64,000 nucleotides of DNA from Pycnococcus provasolii (GCA_049487715.1 CP150556.1:496001-560000); one strand, 5' to 3'; numbered from the stretch's first letter, positions 1-10,159 are shown. Notes: generated by a model not told the origin, from the letters alone. Program-made: numbers and translations.

Positions 1-519
1 ATGCTGTACGGAGACAAGACGGAGGCGTTGATTCCGAATTCGTTTGCGGAGTTTGAGGAGACGTTCAGCCTCACGAGCTCAGGCGCGAGCCTGCTAAGCT
101 TCTACACGAAGAGCGTGATGTGGGTTTTGCTCGAGCGTGGCGTCAAGCAGCGCGACGCGAGCAAGACGAAGAACTTGCTCAGGAAGAAAAGCGTGTGCGA
201 CGTGGAAACTTGGGAGTCCAGCCGCGTGAAGGACTACACGCGTGGCATGGCAGCTTCTGGCGCGGCGGACGACGCGCTCATGATGATTTTTTCGTTCGGC
301 ACGTTGGACACGAAGCACACGTGCTACGAGTCAACTTTCGACGCGACGGACGGCATAGGTTTGTTTGGCGGTTTCTTGGCGATTTTCGGGTGCTGCCTCG
401 TGCTCGGCATATGGGTCTTCAAGCTGTACAAGCGCGTTTGTGACGGCGCGTTGGGATCTGGCATGGATATGCAGAGCGCGCTTCTGGGCTACGACGACGA
501 CGAGCCTCTCTTCCAGTAG
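1..519 (+). CDS. C-terminal part of a single-pass membrane protein (5' end outside window)
   Basis: The frame is open from the first base and stops at 517-519, so this is probably the 3' end of a longer gene; the ATG at base 1 may be internal. The visible 172 residues hold a soluble region with several cysteines, then one strong hydrophobic segment (about residues 120-140, GLFGGFLAIFGCCLVLGIWV), then a basic stop-transfer patch (KLYKR) and a short acidic tail. This fits a type I membrane protein with a small cytosolic tail. I do not recognise the family. It converges on the RCC1-repeat gene with only 34 bp between the stop codons. Confidence 0.55.
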   Translation: MLYGDKTEALIPNSFAEFEETFSLTSSGASLLSFYTKSVMWVLLERGVKQRDASKTKNLLRKKSVCDVETWESSRVKDYTRGMAASGAADDALMMIFSFGTLDTKHTCYESTFDATDGIGLFGGFLAIFGCCLVLGIWVFKLYKRVCDGALGSGMDMQSALLGYDDDEPLFQ

Positions 520-553
520 TTCTAGCTATCGTAGTAATAACATCTTTACATCT

Positions 554-1647
554 TTACAACTCCACTTGAGCAGCGAACGGGCCAAGGACGCCGCCGGGAG
601 GCGCCTGGCCGTCGGCGTTGCCTCCCCAGCACGTGATGCCGCCGTCACGTCGCAGCGCGAGCGAATGACGCCAACCCGCGGCAATCGCGACAAAGTCGCC
701 GTCGACGCCGTCGGGAGGCGCCTCGCCATGGTGGTTGGAGCCCCAGCACGCGATGCCACCGTCGCGTCGAAGCGCGATTGAATGACGCCAACCCGCGGCA
801 ATCGCGACAAAGTTGCCGTCCACGCCGGCGGGAGGTGCCTGGTCGTTGTTGTTCCAACCCCAGCACGCGATGCTGCCGTCGCGTCGAAGCGCGAGCGAGT
901 GCCAACCACCAGCAGCGATCGCGACGAAGTCGCCGTCGACGCCACCGGGAGGTGCCTGGCCGTACACGTTGCGTCCCCAGCACGCAATTGTGCCGTCGCG
1001 TCGAAGCGCGAGCGAGTGAATACTACCTGCGGCAATCGCGACGAAGCCGCCGGCGGGAGGCGCTTGGTTGGTGCCGTTGGTGCCGTTCCAACCCCAGTAC
1101 GCGATGGTGCCGTCATGTCGCAGTGCCAAAGAGTGACGTTCACCCGCAACGATTGCGACGAAGTCGCCGTCCACGCCGGCGGGAGGCGCTTGGCCACGGT
1201 GGTTGCGTCCCCAGCACGCGACGCTGCCGTCGCGTCGTAGCGCCAGCGAGTGCCAGTCACCCGCAACGACCGCGACGAAGTCGCCGTCCACGCCGGCGGG
1301 AGGCGCTTGGCCCCAGCCGTTGTATCCCCAGCACGCGAGGTCCCTTCAGCGGTAGGGCCATCGTGTATCGTGTACACTTGTCGGTCACGACGAGTATGCC
1401 AGTGATGTTTGCGATGGCGGCAGGCCTTCGGCTGTGCCAGCGCAGCGAGGTACCTGCGAGCGGAAGCTTGTTCAGCGTCGGCGCGCTTTGTTTCTCCATC
1501 AATTGCCTTAAGTGCAGCTACGGCTTGTATACGTTCCTCCAAATTGGGGCTCGATTGAGCGAGCATCTCGAGGCCGCGTCGCAGCTCCGCTGCGACGCTT
1601 GCGGTCGAATCAACGGTCGCCTGTGGCGACGCAGGACCCGGTTCCAT
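554..1647 (-). CDS. RCC1-like repeat protein, two exons
   Basis: Exon 1 is 1647-1454 and exon 2 is 1343-554; joined they give 327 aa in one frame. Exon 1 encodes a helical N-terminus (start MEPGPASPQA). Exon 2 is a tandem array of about six RCC1-type blades with a short period of about 38 residues, each carrying the core H-S-L-A-L-R-R-D-G followed by A-C-W-G and a QAPP linker. RCC1 repeats form beta-propellers that bind chromatin, GTPases or other partners; the target here cannot be read from sequence. Without splicing, the repeat frame is closed by a TGA at about 1348 and has no start. The blades are nearly identical, which suggests recent expansion. A TTACA (TGTAA on this strand) lies 4 nt past the stop. 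Confidence 0.7.
1344..1453 (-). other. Intron in the RCC1-like gene (110 nt)
   Basis: The donor reads CAG|GTACCT and the acceptor CTGAAG|GGAC. Removing 110 nt joins the N-terminal frame to the repeat frame in correct phase (exon 1 gives two bases of the codon) and bypasses the in-frame TGA. This was inferred from splice signals and frame, not from transcripts. Confidence 0.65.
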
Positions 1648-2345
1648 GAAAGAAACGCTTAAGGTGAAAGCTCGTTGCTTCGTTACAAGAACAAAACAAC
1701 AAGAATAAAAGCTAATTTCCCTTTTCCCCTCGGGGGACGTAGATCCCTTAAGTCCCCACAGATCTGCAACATGCCCCGGGAACGGTCGCGAGCTCCGTCC
1801 ACCCTCGCTCAATGGAGACGATATGTAATGAGTGGCTATGGACCACTGACGCGCTTCAGCTGGCGGCGCGCTGGCGGCTATACTACTTTTACTTTACTAT
1901 TGTAATATCATTCTCTTCTTCTACTATACCTTTTACTTGTTCACGAACCCTACAGCGCCATGGCTGCTTCCCATTCCGTTAGGGGACGTCTTCGGAGAGG
2001 GAACCCCGACCGCTAACCCTAAGTTGAATCACAATCACCATGTTAGGGTTTTATCGGGGGTGGGGATCTTGCCGGAACTTCTCTGAATGATGAGGAGGAT
2101 TCGTGTGGATTTTATTTTTACGATAGTTTGGGGAGACCCGAGGGAAGCCAATTGTCCCCCCCTTCAGTGAGCCTTTTGTTGTGAGCCGCTCGCTCAGCTC
2201 CATAGACTAAAAAGTTTACCCTAAGAGGTATGCACTAATTTCGCATTCCGGAAGCATTTCACCACCGGACGCACGCTTTTACCTTCTTTCATTGGCATTC
2301 GCACTCCCACAATTGTTATAGAGCGTCTTGTTTGTGTTGTCGTCT
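1648..2345. other. Divergent intergenic region between RCC1-like gene and Hikeshi
   Basis: No convincing coding sequence. It carries two telomere-type motifs, TAACCCTAA at 2014-2022 and TTAGGGTT at 2043-2050, about 300 bp upstream of the Hikeshi start and about 370 bp upstream of the RCC1 start. It probably holds both promoters. Confidence 0.5.
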
Positions 2346-3122
2346 ATGCAGCAGCAGCAGCCTGTGCCTGTGAGTAGTACCACCAGTAGCATGCAGTACT
2401 TCTCCGTGCTCATGCCGCCGCTCATGTACCCGCTCTCTAGTGAAGTGTTCACGCAGATGGACACCGCAAGATGGGTGCTCGACCTCGAAGCGGCGCTCGG
2501 CTCAGGAACCGTCACGGGAACAGACTTTGCAGCCATGGGAGCGGCGATTGACGCGAACGGTCAACCGGAGCCGGCGTACCTGCGCCTGCGCGAGTGCGTG
2601 CTCTTCCTCGCGAGGCCGGGACTGCTGCAGCCTGACCAAGCGCTGACTATCTACATATGCGACCCCGCCATCAACGGCAGCTGGGAGTTCAGAGGATACG
2701 TCAGCGCAAAGCAGCCGAGCGCCATCGTCGCGCTCAACTGGGTCGACGCGCCAGCACAGCCGATGAGCCAGCACCGAGCGTGCATAGGCGTGAGCGTCGA
2801 ACCTCTCGCGGAGGTGGAGGCGCGGCAAACGAACCGGCTTGCGATGAAGGAGGACTTTGCCAAGCGCGTTGGCCAGGACCTGTACAACTTCATGTCTTCA
2901 TTTGGCGGCGGCACGTCGCCTTCGTCTCCTCTACAGCGAAGCAACAGCATAGGGCACGCTCTCGGTCGCACGGTGGGCGTTGCCGCGCCATCTGCCGCCG
3001 TTGGTCCTCGCACGAGTTCTAGCATCACGGTTCCCGGCGACGTGATTGACCGTTGGTTTGACAAGTTTCTGTCCAAGTTTCGACGGGACCCATACTTCTT
3101 GAGTCGTGCGAAGCAGCTGTAA
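2346..3122 (+). CDS. HIKESHI: Hikeshi/OPI10 family HSP70 nuclear import carrier
   Basis: 258 aa from the first ATG (MQQQQPVPVS; the open frame begins upstream only with a TTG). Family hallmarks in order: an N-terminal beta domain with F-S-V-L and V-L-D-L strands, the core S-W-E-F-R-G-Y-V-S-A-K-Q-P-S-A-I, then I-G-V-S-V-E-P-L, the Y-N-F-M-S-S-F helix, and the C-terminal W-F-D-K-F helix ending in R-D-P-Y-F. Hikeshi carries HSP70 into the nucleus during heat stress through FG nucleoporins. The protein is about 60 aa longer than the human one, with extra residues at the N-terminus and in a loop around residues 55-75. The stop codon lies inside a TGTAA polyadenylation motif (3118-3122). Confidence 0.8.
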   Translation: MQQQQPVPVSSTTSSMQYFSVLMPPLMYPLSSEVFTQMDTARWVLDLEAALGSGTVTGTDFAAMGAAIDANGQPEPAYLRLRECVLFLARPGLLQPDQALTIYICDPAINGSWEFRGYVSAKQPSAIVALNWVDAPAQPMSQHRACIGVSVEPLAEVEARQTNRLAMKEDFAKRVGQDLYNFMSSFGGGTSPSSPLQRSNSIGHALGRTVGVAAPSAAVGPRTSSSITVPGDVIDRWFDKFLSKFRRDPYFLSRAKQL

Positions 3123-3324
3123 TGAAAAGAAAGTAACGAATGTATTATATAAGAATTCTTTTTTTTTTTCTGAGAGGCACAACTTCATCATCGGCGTCGT
3201 CGTCGTCGTCGTCGTCGCCCCATTTGTAAAATTTAGTCGGGAAGTTCTATCGGGGATTGGAAATTTGGACCTCCCATCTTCCCCCCCCCCCCCCTCCTGC
3301 TCATTGTTCTGGCGGCGCTCAAGA

Positions 3325-3882
3325 ATGGGCAAGAAGACGGTGACCACGTACACGTCCGAGTCGGCGGAGCACGAGCGGCGGGCGAAGGCGAAGGCGCTGG
3401 GAGTTGGCGCTGTCGCCGCGCCGGCTCTGACGGTGCACCACTGCCGCTTCACGGGCGAGCCTGTCATCATGCTCTCGCAGGCGCTCTCCCGTATTCCGCG
3501 CCGCCAGCGCGACGGCGCGCTCTGCGTCGAGCTTGCGACGACCGACGGGGAGGTGGCTAAGCTGTACGCGAAGACAGACCCAAAGCCACGGTACGTGCGC
3601 CTTCGCGACGCGAACGGACGCGTCGAGCAGAGGCACGAGGTGTACGTGAATGTTCCGACGGACGGGATCGGCGCGGGTGTTGCGTCGACGGTCCCGGTTG
3701 GGTACCGCGAGACGGTTGACAGCCTTCGCGTCTTCTTGTTCGCCGATGCACTGGAGGCGAATGTGTCGACAAGTTTTTCTGACGCGCCTCTGGATGCGCA
3801 CCCTTCGCAGAAGCGCGTTCGTTCGGGCGAAGGTTGGGAAGATGTGTACGAACGTCGCGCTAAGGCTTCACGCCTTTCTTAG
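3325..3882 (+). CDS. STEEP1/CXorf56-like domain protein
   Basis: 185 aa starting MGKKTVTTYTSES, close to the MPKRTTHTYSSED start that I recall for the plant proteins with a STEEP-type N-terminal domain. The body has the family order: a V-H-H-C-R-F-T-G-E-P-V-I strand where family members have V-Y-Y-C-x-C-G-x-x-V-L, the basic I-P-R-R-Q-R-D segment (matching L-P-x-R-x-x-D-R), then Y-V-R-L-R and V-E-Q-R-H-E. The CxxCG zinc-type pairs are not intact (C-R-F-T-G), so metal binding may be lost. In animals STEEP promotes STING exit from the ER; the role in algae is unknown. The stop is followed after 38 nt by TGTAA (3921). The assignment rests on weak similarity. Confidence 0.45.
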   Translation: MGKKTVTTYTSESAEHERRAKAKALGVGAVAAPALTVHHCRFTGEPVIMLSQALSRIPRRQRDGALCVELATTDGEVAKLYAKTDPKPRYVRLRDANGRVEQRHEVYVNVPTDGIGAGVASTVPVGYRETVDSLRVFLFADALEANVSTSFSDAPLDAHPSQKRVRSGEGWEDVYERRAKASRLS

Positions 3883-3920
3883 GCAGGGTGGTCGGCGACG
3901 GCTGAGGCATTTTACCACTA

Positions 3921-3925
3921 TGTAA
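3921..3925 (+). terminator. TGTAA polyadenylation signal (STEEP1-like gene)
   Basis: TGTAA 38 nt after the stop, followed at once by an A run. This is the usual chlorophyte poly(A) signal. Confidence 0.5.
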
Positions 3926-3957
3926 AAAAAAACAACAACATGTATCACTGTACGACT

Positions 3958-3962
3958 TTACA
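3958..3962 (-). terminator. TGTAA polyadenylation signal (POLD4)
   Basis: TTACA on the plus strand, 10 nt past the POLD4 stop. Confidence 0.45.
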
Positions 3963-3972
3963 GTACTTGTAC

Positions 3973-4560
3973 TTAGGTGCGTCCTTCCCAGATGCTCTGG
4001 TTGTACTTCGTCGACGTGCCATTCTCTTCGATGAGCGCCTTTATGTTTGGCGGAGGTTGCTTGCCGAGCCTGTCAGCGCGTTCCCACCTTGCGAGTCGCG
4101 AGATTCCCAGGCACGGTCCGTATTTCGTGTTGAGGTCGAATTGGCGCAATATGGTTTCGACGGCGTCCTGTTTGGTTTTGTCCGCCGGGTCGACCCACCC
4201 TTGCGTCGCCGGTGCGCACAGGCACGGTTGTCCATCGTCGTCGAGCGCTCGAAGTCTTGGTTGCGCTTGTCGTTGTTGTTCGACGAGACGTTTCGCTTCC
4301 TCCGTGGCAGTTTGTTTGGTTGTTGTTGTTCTCTTTGGTGATGAAAGAGGAACTTTCACCGGAGTTTCGTCGAGATTCTTATCGTGACGACGACCACTGC
4401 GAGGAGACACATCACGTGTTTTCTTCTCAGGTGTCGCTGCTACTAAGAACGGCTGCTGAGCTTGCTTCGACGGCGTCCCTCCTGACATCACCGAAAGCGA
4501 AAGGGACTTCTTCGACTCACCAGAGGAGTGACGACCAGATGAACGCGAAGGTTTCGTCAT
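3973..4560 (-). CDS. POLD4: DNA polymerase delta subunit 4 (p12)
   Basis: 195 aa from ATG at 4560 (MTKPSRSSGR). The C-terminal 60 residues (about 137-190) carry the POLD4 signature: L-R-Q-F-D-L, then Y-G-P-C-x-G-I-x-R-L-x-R-W-x-R-A, then PPP and a final S-x-W. This is the smallest subunit of the lagging-strand replicase; it stabilises the Pol delta complex and links it to PCNA. The N-terminal 130 residues are disordered, rich in S/K/T, and longer than in the human p12 (107 aa). Two more ATGs in frame exist upstream (to 4626), but they add an uncharacteristic segment. It converges with the STEEP1-like gene. Confidence 0.82.
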   Translation of the reverse strand: MTKPSRSSGRHSSGESKKSLSLSVMSGGTPSKQAQQPFLVAATPEKKTRDVSPRSGRRHDKNLDETPVKVPLSSPKRTTTTKQTATEEAKRLVEQQRQAQPRLRALDDDGQPCLCAPATQGWVDPADKTKQDAVETILRQFDLNTKYGPCLGISRLARWERADRLGKQPPPNIKALIEENGTSTKYNQSIWEGRT

Positions 4561-5135
4561 AGTAAGGCCGTGAGTGATTGATGAGCAGACTGATGAAGCG
4601 ATGATATGAAGCGATTGATGGGACACGTTACCGGGTACATAAATTCTACTGTATTGTAAAGAGAAAGAGGGCGCGTGGCAAAGAAGAGAGCCTTAGAAAT
4701 ATCAAAAATAAAGTTAGTCTATCGGGAAGAGGGCGAAGGAAATGGTCGGGGGAAATGGTCGGGGGAATGAAATTCGGTCGGGCATCGGGTCGGTCCCGTT
4801 TTTGTCGTCGACTGGAGCGAGATTCGGAGTCCGGCCTTGGGAGAGGCATTCGGAAGAGGGTTAGGGTTAGGGTCTACTGGGTTAGGGTTACTGGGCTACT
4901 GGGTTAGGGTTACTGGGCTACTGGGTTAGGGTTACTGGGTTTGGGGTTAGGGCTACTGGGTTAGGGTTAGGGTTATGAGTTTTACATATCTCTTATCCAA
5001 TAATCCTGCTCGCTTTCGCAGCTTGCGTTCCACCTGTATCCCCAGCTGGAATGGAATTGCCTTTTGCCTGCCAGGTCCAGATAAGATATTTATGAGGATC
5101 GATCGCATTTATTTGAAATCATCCTTCCTTCCTTC
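4561..5135. promoter_or_regulatory. Divergent promoter region of POLD4 and histidine kinase with telomere-like array
   Basis: Non-coding. It contains TACTGTA (4647-4653) and a degenerate telomere array at 4858-4975. The array lies about 300 bp from the POLD4 start and 160 bp from the kinase start. Promoter function is inferred from position. Confidence 0.45.
4858..4975 (+). repeat. Degenerate interstitial TTAGGG array
   Basis: About ten TTAGGG units are interspersed with CTACTGGG/TTACTGGG spacers, so the array is built from a roughly 17-20 bp composite unit. It is the longest telomere-like tract in the window. Confidence 0.8.
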
Positions 5136-7172
5136 ATGACGGGAAAGAAGATCATCAAAGAGAAGCAGCAGCGAGAAGTTGTGGGTGGTGGTGGTGGTGG
5201 AGGCGGAGGCTCTGCTAATGACGACGGCGGCGGCGGCGGCGGCGATGATCGCAGGGTCAGGAGGAGGGGGGAGAAGTTGTGCCATGATGAGGAGGAAAAT
5301 GCGGAGGAAAAGCAACAGCAACAACAACAACAGGATAACGGCGATGACGACGACGACGACGATGACGCGGAGGAGGGTCGAGCGGCGAAAACGCCCAGAC
5401 GCAGGAGTGCGGAATTCAAAAGAAAGAACCTCGAAATGAAGGAGAACTGGATGCAGTTCTTTCTCGACTCGTCGAATGACGTGTTTGTGGTATACGGGCT
5501 TGACGAAGGAAGCGACACACCTCACTACATGTATGCAAACAGCATGGGCCTTTCTCTTCTTGGCTTCAACGGCTTCGACGACCCGTACGCGGTCGTCGGA
5601 TTGACGAATGAACAAATCATGGGCAAGGACCAAGCAGCCGTGTGTGACGCCGCGGTACTCGAGTGCTTTCGAACACGCGAGCGAGTGGACATCGTGCATC
5701 CTGTGAACATACCCGGCATACCCGTTCTTACGTACGAAAGCGTTTACAACTTTGTCGACGACGTCAACGGCGACACGGGAACGAAGTTCGTCCTGGGCGT
5801 ATGCCGCGACATCACGAAGCGGGTGGAAAGTGAACGTAAGGTGCGCTTGGCGCAGGCGCAGGCAGAGGAGGCAACAAGATCGAAGAGCTTGATGATTGCG
5901 CGCGTGTCGCATGATTTGCGCACCCCATTGGTCGGCGTGATGAATGCGACGGAGCTGTTGCTACAGTCCGTGCTCACCCCAGATCAGAGGCAATTGATGT
6001 CTCTCGTCGGCACATCGAGCCGCCTGCTACTTGCACTTGCGAACGACATCACGGACCTCTCGAGCATCGAACAAGGGCGCGTATCACTCGAGCTCCTCAC
6101 GTTTGATTTGCGCATGTGCTTGCGCGAGTGTGTCGAGCTTGTACGTATGCGTGCTGAGGAGGGTGGCGTTCGCCTCGTTCTCGACGACGACGACGACGAC
6201 GCGCTGCCACAGCAAGTGATTCAGGATGGGATACGATTCAGGCAAGTGCTCTACAATCTGCTTTACAACGCCATCAAATTCACGCCAAAGGATGGGCGCG
6301 TGACTCTGAGGGCGCGGCGGATGAGCGAACAGCAACAACGTGAGCAGGTGACACACAACAACGAAAAGGCCGACGACTCCTCGATAAAGAAATCATGGGT
6401 AGCCTTTTGGGTTGAAGACACGGGCGTCGGCATTTCCGCTGATGTGGCGCCAAAGCTATTCCAGCCCTTTTCGCAGGGGGAGCGGCATCACAACGAAACC
6501 ATATCGGCTGTGAACGCCGGTCACGAGCGTGGCACCGGTCTCGGCTTGGTTATATCGAAGAGCCTTGCAGAATTGATGGGTGGATCTCTGGAACTCGTGC
6601 GCTCGACGCTGGGTGAAGGTTCCCTTTTCAAGGTTGTGCTGCCTTTCGCCACCCCTTCTCCATCATCTGTCGACGACGAGGATACGGCACGGGCCAACGA
6701 CCATCATGCGCAAATGCCAGTCGACGAAGATATGGATGACGAATGTGATCATCTTCGTTCATCCCTGCGCGTAATGATCGCGGACGATAACCCGGTGAAT
6801 CGGATTGTCCTGCAGAAATTGATGCAAAGCTACACCAACCAAAAACCAATCACGGTGTCAGATGGCGTGGAGGCGGTGGAGATGGCGACGGGAGAGCAGA
6901 GGCCTTTCGACCTCATTCTGATGGATCTTCACATGCCTCGACTCGATGGTTCGGAGGCTGTGCAACAAATCCGCTCGATTCTGTCAAGTCGTGGCGAGGA
7001 AGCGCCTATGGTTGCGATCGTCACAGCCATGGCGATGTCTGGCGACCGTCAGGCGTGTCTTGAGACATGCAAAGCTGACGACTATCTCACGAAGCCTGTG
7101 ATCAAGCACGAGTTAGAGAGGATTTTGCGAAGCGCGTGCACGATGAAAATGTGCAAAAATATCACCAGATGA
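5136..7172 (+). CDS. Soluble hybrid histidine kinase (PAS - HisKA - HATPase - receiver)
   Basis: 678 aa with no membrane segment. Residues 1-100 are low complexity (Gly, Gln, Asp runs). A PAS-like sensor follows (about 103-235, from NWMQFFLDSSNDVF). The H box V-S-H-D-L-R-T-P-L places the phospho-accepting His at residue 259. The kinase ATP lid has the N box (N-L-L-Y-N-A-I-K-F-T), G1 (E-D-T-G-V-G-I-S), F box (L-F-Q-P-F-S) and G2 (G-T-G-L-G-L). The receiver (about 543-665) has the acidic pair A-D-D-N, phospho-acceptor Asp597 in L-M-D-L-H-M-P, and Lys653 in L-T-K-P. All catalytic residues are present, so a working His-to-Asp relay feeding an HPt protein is expected. The signal is unknown. The Gln/Gly stretches before residue 70 could partly be intronic. 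Confidence 0.88.
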   Translation: MTGKKIIKEKQQREVVGGGGGGGGGSANDDGGGGGGDDRRVRRRGEKLCHDEEENAEEKQQQQQQQDNGDDDDDDDDAEEGRAAKTPRRRSAEFKRKNLEMKENWMQFFLDSSNDVFVVYGLDEGSDTPHYMYANSMGLSLLGFNGFDDPYAVVGLTNEQIMGKDQAAVCDAAVLECFRTRERVDIVHPVNIPGIPVLTYESVYNFVDDVNGDTGTKFVLGVCRDITKRVESERKVRLAQAQAEEATRSKSLMIARVSHDLRTPLVGVMNATELLLQSVLTPDQRQLMSLVGTSSRLLLALANDITDLSSIEQGRVSLELLTFDLRMCLRECVELVRMRAEEGGVRLVLDDDDDDALPQQVIQDGIRFRQVLYNLLYNAIKFTPKDGRVTLRARRMSEQQQREQVTHNNEKADDSSIKKSWVAFWVEDTGVGISADVAPKLFQPFSQGERHHNETISAVNAGHERGTGLGLVISKSLAELMGGSLELVRSTLGEGSLFKVVLPFATPSPSSVDDEDTARANDHHAQMPVDEDMDDECDHLRSSLRVMIADDNPVNRIVLQKLMQSYTNQKPITVSDGVEAVEMATGEQRPFDLILMDLHMPRLDGSEAVQQIRSILSSRGEEAPMVAIVTAMAMSGDRQACLETCKADDYLTKPVIKHELERILRSACTMKMCKNITR

Positions 7173-7931
7173 CAGATGATGACGTACGTTTTTTCCTTCG
7201 TAGTACTTATTTTTTTGGACTGGAGGAGTGAAGCGAACGAAACATAAATAAGACTGGAGTAGTAATCCCGAACTGAACGAGGTGGCGTGTAAGGGTTATG
7301 CATTTTTTTATTTCAGCATGTAAAGCCAAGTATATGCATGTTCAACTGAAATTACTCTCTCTGCCAGACAAGTGCTCCTCTTTCACACAAATCACAAAGA
7401 AGAAAGTGTGGCGGCTCACTTGAGATCGGCGCGTCCGCGCGTGCGTGACGGCCAAGCTACATCAGAGGATTCAGAGATTCAGAGTATCAGATGACGAACT
7501 TAATTTTTAAAGATACAGGTACTTCCTACCACTACAACAAAGTACAAAGTACAAACACCACCTGGGACTCAGGAGTCAGGACTCAGGAGTCACATCAATC
7601 ACATCTTGAAATCACATCAAACACATCAATGATCCGTGTACAGCCCTATCTAAGACCTTAGGAAGGAGTTGGTACTATCGTACAGTAACGCTCTTATTAA
7701 CCCGTACCCCGTACCCGTAACCCTAACCCTAACCCTAGTTATGTTGTTTTCCCGCTCTTCAGAACAGGCCTTAACCGGAAAGGGAACTTCACTTTATTAA
7801 AATACAGGTGTGGAGCCTTAAGCCATAGTAAGCCATATTATTTTACAGGCGTGTAATATATTCTGCTCTGGCATAAGCGCTGCCGGCCACAGTGCATAGT
7901 GCATAGTGTCTTGCTATAAGCATATGCATAT
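7173..7931. other. Intergenic region upstream of coiled-coil gene
   Basis: No gene seen. TGTAA signals for the kinase transcript occur at 7288 and 7319. Short repeats of ACATCAAT and GGACTCAGGAGTC lie at 7560-7630, TACAGTA at 7681-7687, and a telomere-like run at 7718-7738, 194 bp upstream of the next start. Confidence 0.5.
7718..7738 (-). repeat. Telomere-like repeat (three CCCTAA units)
   Basis: Three perfect CCCTAA units preceded by CCCGTAA variants, in the promoter region of the 7.9 kb gene. Confidence 0.75.
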
Positions 7932-8218
7932 ATGGCGCCGTTGAAAGGTGTATCCTTAAGCTCCAGCTTACCTCGAACTTCTTCAGGGGCTTCTTCTACC
8001 ATTGGTGGTGAGTCTGGTGGTGGTGGGTTTGGTGAGTCAGCACCTCCACCACCCCTGCACTCACAGCCTTCTTCGCACCACCACCCTATCCTGCTCGAAA
8101 CGCGACTTTATCCAGTACCCTTGGTGGTTGACCGCGAACATACAAGATCCATCCAACATCGACGTTCACGGCTCGCAGCGTCTACGTCGGAGTACTACTC
8201 GCTTGACGACTCCTCTCA

Positions 8219-8252
<34 letters not shown>

Positions 8253-9998
8253 AAGACGACGACGACGACGTCAACCGTGCCCAGAAGACTCGCGTCCTCA
8301 AAACAACGTCAGAAGACACAAAGTCAACGTCAGCAACGTCGACAACCTGAGTCAGGAAGTCAGAATGCAACGGCAGCAGCCACAGCAGAAGCTCCTAGGA
8401 AAACGACGCCACCTAAACCTGTAGGACAGCAGTCGTCGCCACCAAAAGCACAAACAACAACAACAACAACAACAACAACGCCACCGCCGCCGCCGCCACC
8501 ACCACCTACAGCAACAACAGCAGCAACAAACGACGATGCGCAGCAGCTCGCGGAAAATCGACTTCTGGGACAACTTGCGGAAGACCTACGCTCAGCGCTC
8601 TCTGCGGAAAGGAACAAAACGCAACAACTATCCGAACAGCTCGCAAGCTTGCGCGTCGACCTCGCGTCGTCGCAGGCACAAAACGAAGGCTTGCAACAAC
8701 AAGCCTTAGCCGGTGAGCGTGAGGCAGCGGCGCAGGCTGCCGCACGATCTGCCATCGAAGACGCCTCCGTGGCCACCGCAAAGGAGCTCGAAGCAGCACG
8801 CACAGAAGCGAGCCAACTCAGGGAAAGTCAGGCAAAGTACGCTCGCGCTGCAGATGCCCTGCGAGCGAGCGTTGCCAAGGCTATCATGGAGAGGGACGCG
8901 ATGGCTGCACGCGTGAAGCAAGCGGAAGATGCCACCGCAATGGCTCTCGAAACGAGAACGCGACTCGACGACGGACTCAAACAGGCGGAGGAGGCAACTG
9001 CAAGAAGGCTCGAGGAGATGGTACGCCGTGCCGAAACGGCGGAGCGGCGCATCGAGACGTCCGAAACGGAGGCTCAAAATTTGCGCGATCAGGTGCGGGA
9101 GGCGAGGCGTGCCACAGCAGCGGCGGAGGCTAGCAGGGAACATGCCGCCGCAGTCGCTGCTGCCGCTCGTTCGGCGCTCGCGCAGCGCCAGATGCCCGCC
9201 GTGTCCGATGCGCGCAAGGTTGAGACGCTCCGCCGCGAGCTCTTGGAGGCTACCGAGCGTGCCGAGCAACTCGCGGCGCGGTCCGCTGTACACTCGGCGA
9301 CAGAAGCACGCCTTGCCGCACAGCTCGGGGCGGCAGAGGCGGCACTCAACGCGAGAAGGGCGTCCGACATGCACGCGCGCACTGCTTCTCCGCAATCAGC
9401 CACCTCGCCAGCCCCGCCACAACCTCCGCCAGCCATGATGTCGCCAACCTCCACTCCCGTATCGGCGTCGTCGCCAGCGTCACGAATGCCTCTGATGAGC
9501 CTCGTCGAGTACGGATTTGGTGGCGAAAATAGAAACCCGTCTCCTGGATCTGTTGGAGATGACGGCGAAGGGTCTGAGGAGGGCACCGGCGCGCCATATG
9601 ATGCGACATGGACCGCGCTTAAGGCTGTGAAGGTCTATGCGGCAAATCTCGAGACGATGCTTCGTGAAGCACGCACCGAACTTGCCGTTGCGAAGGACGC
9701 CGCTGCCGAAAGCGGCTATCTGGAGATGCAGCAGCGCAGACTCTGCGCCGAGGCGCGTGCCTCTCAGCGCACGAGCGCGGAGATGCTGGCTCTCGAGACG
9801 AAGCGCATTGCAGATCTGGAGTCTATGCGAGTCTCGGATGCCAGGGAATTACACGCGCTCGAATGTGCGCGTGTGGCGCTGCAAGAAGAATCATGGAGTC
9901 TTCGAGATACGATGGCGGCTTCGGTGCCACCAACGTACAAGGAGGAGGACAGCAGTGCCGCGACGGAGAACGAGGTTGACGGCAATGCCGGAACATAA
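7932..9998 (+). CDS. Long coiled-coil protein with low-complexity N-terminus
   Basis: 688 aa. Residues 1-200 are disordered, with Ser-, Asp-, Thr- and Pro-runs (an eleven-Asp tract near residue 97 and Thr9/Pro9 near 175). Residues about 200-490 form a continuous Ala/Glu/Arg-rich coiled coil with heptad-like leucines. A Pro/Ser/Thr linker follows (about 490-560), then a second coiled coil (about 575-665). No enzymatic motif is visible and I do not recognise the family. Structural or cytoskeletal roles are possible. TGTAA motifs lie at 10000 and 10019, directly after the stop. The N-terminal triplet runs may include an unrecognised in-frame intron. Confidence 0.65.
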
Positions 9999-9999
9999 T

Positions 10000-10004
10000 T
10001 GTAA
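10000..10004 (+). terminator. TGTAA polyadenylation signal (coiled-coil gene)
   Basis: TGTAA 1 nt after the stop, with a second copy at 10019-10023. Confidence 0.45.
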
Positions 10005-10159
10005 GATACGATGCAGCATGTAAGAAATTTCAAACACAGAATACTCTCATCAGATTACAAAAAAAAAGTATAAACAGTTGCAGGTAAGTTTTTGATTAGG
10101 TAAGAGGATTATCAGGATCACCACAATCACCCAAAAGGTCTTCCATCATCGTTCATTCT

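Noticed and set aside
526-1338. Alternative minus-strand reading through the RCC1 array (Arg/Thr/Ala-rich)
   Set aside because: It is the RCC1 repeat read out of frame; only its first part (1647-1454) is kept, as exon 1.
4858-4975. Chromosome end or fused telomere
   Set aside because: Genes continue on both sides, the array is degenerate, and similar short tracts occur in many promoters.
5109-5912. Minus-strand frame opposite the histidine kinase
   Set aside because: Overlaps the PAS and kinase domains, which are conserved on the plus strand.
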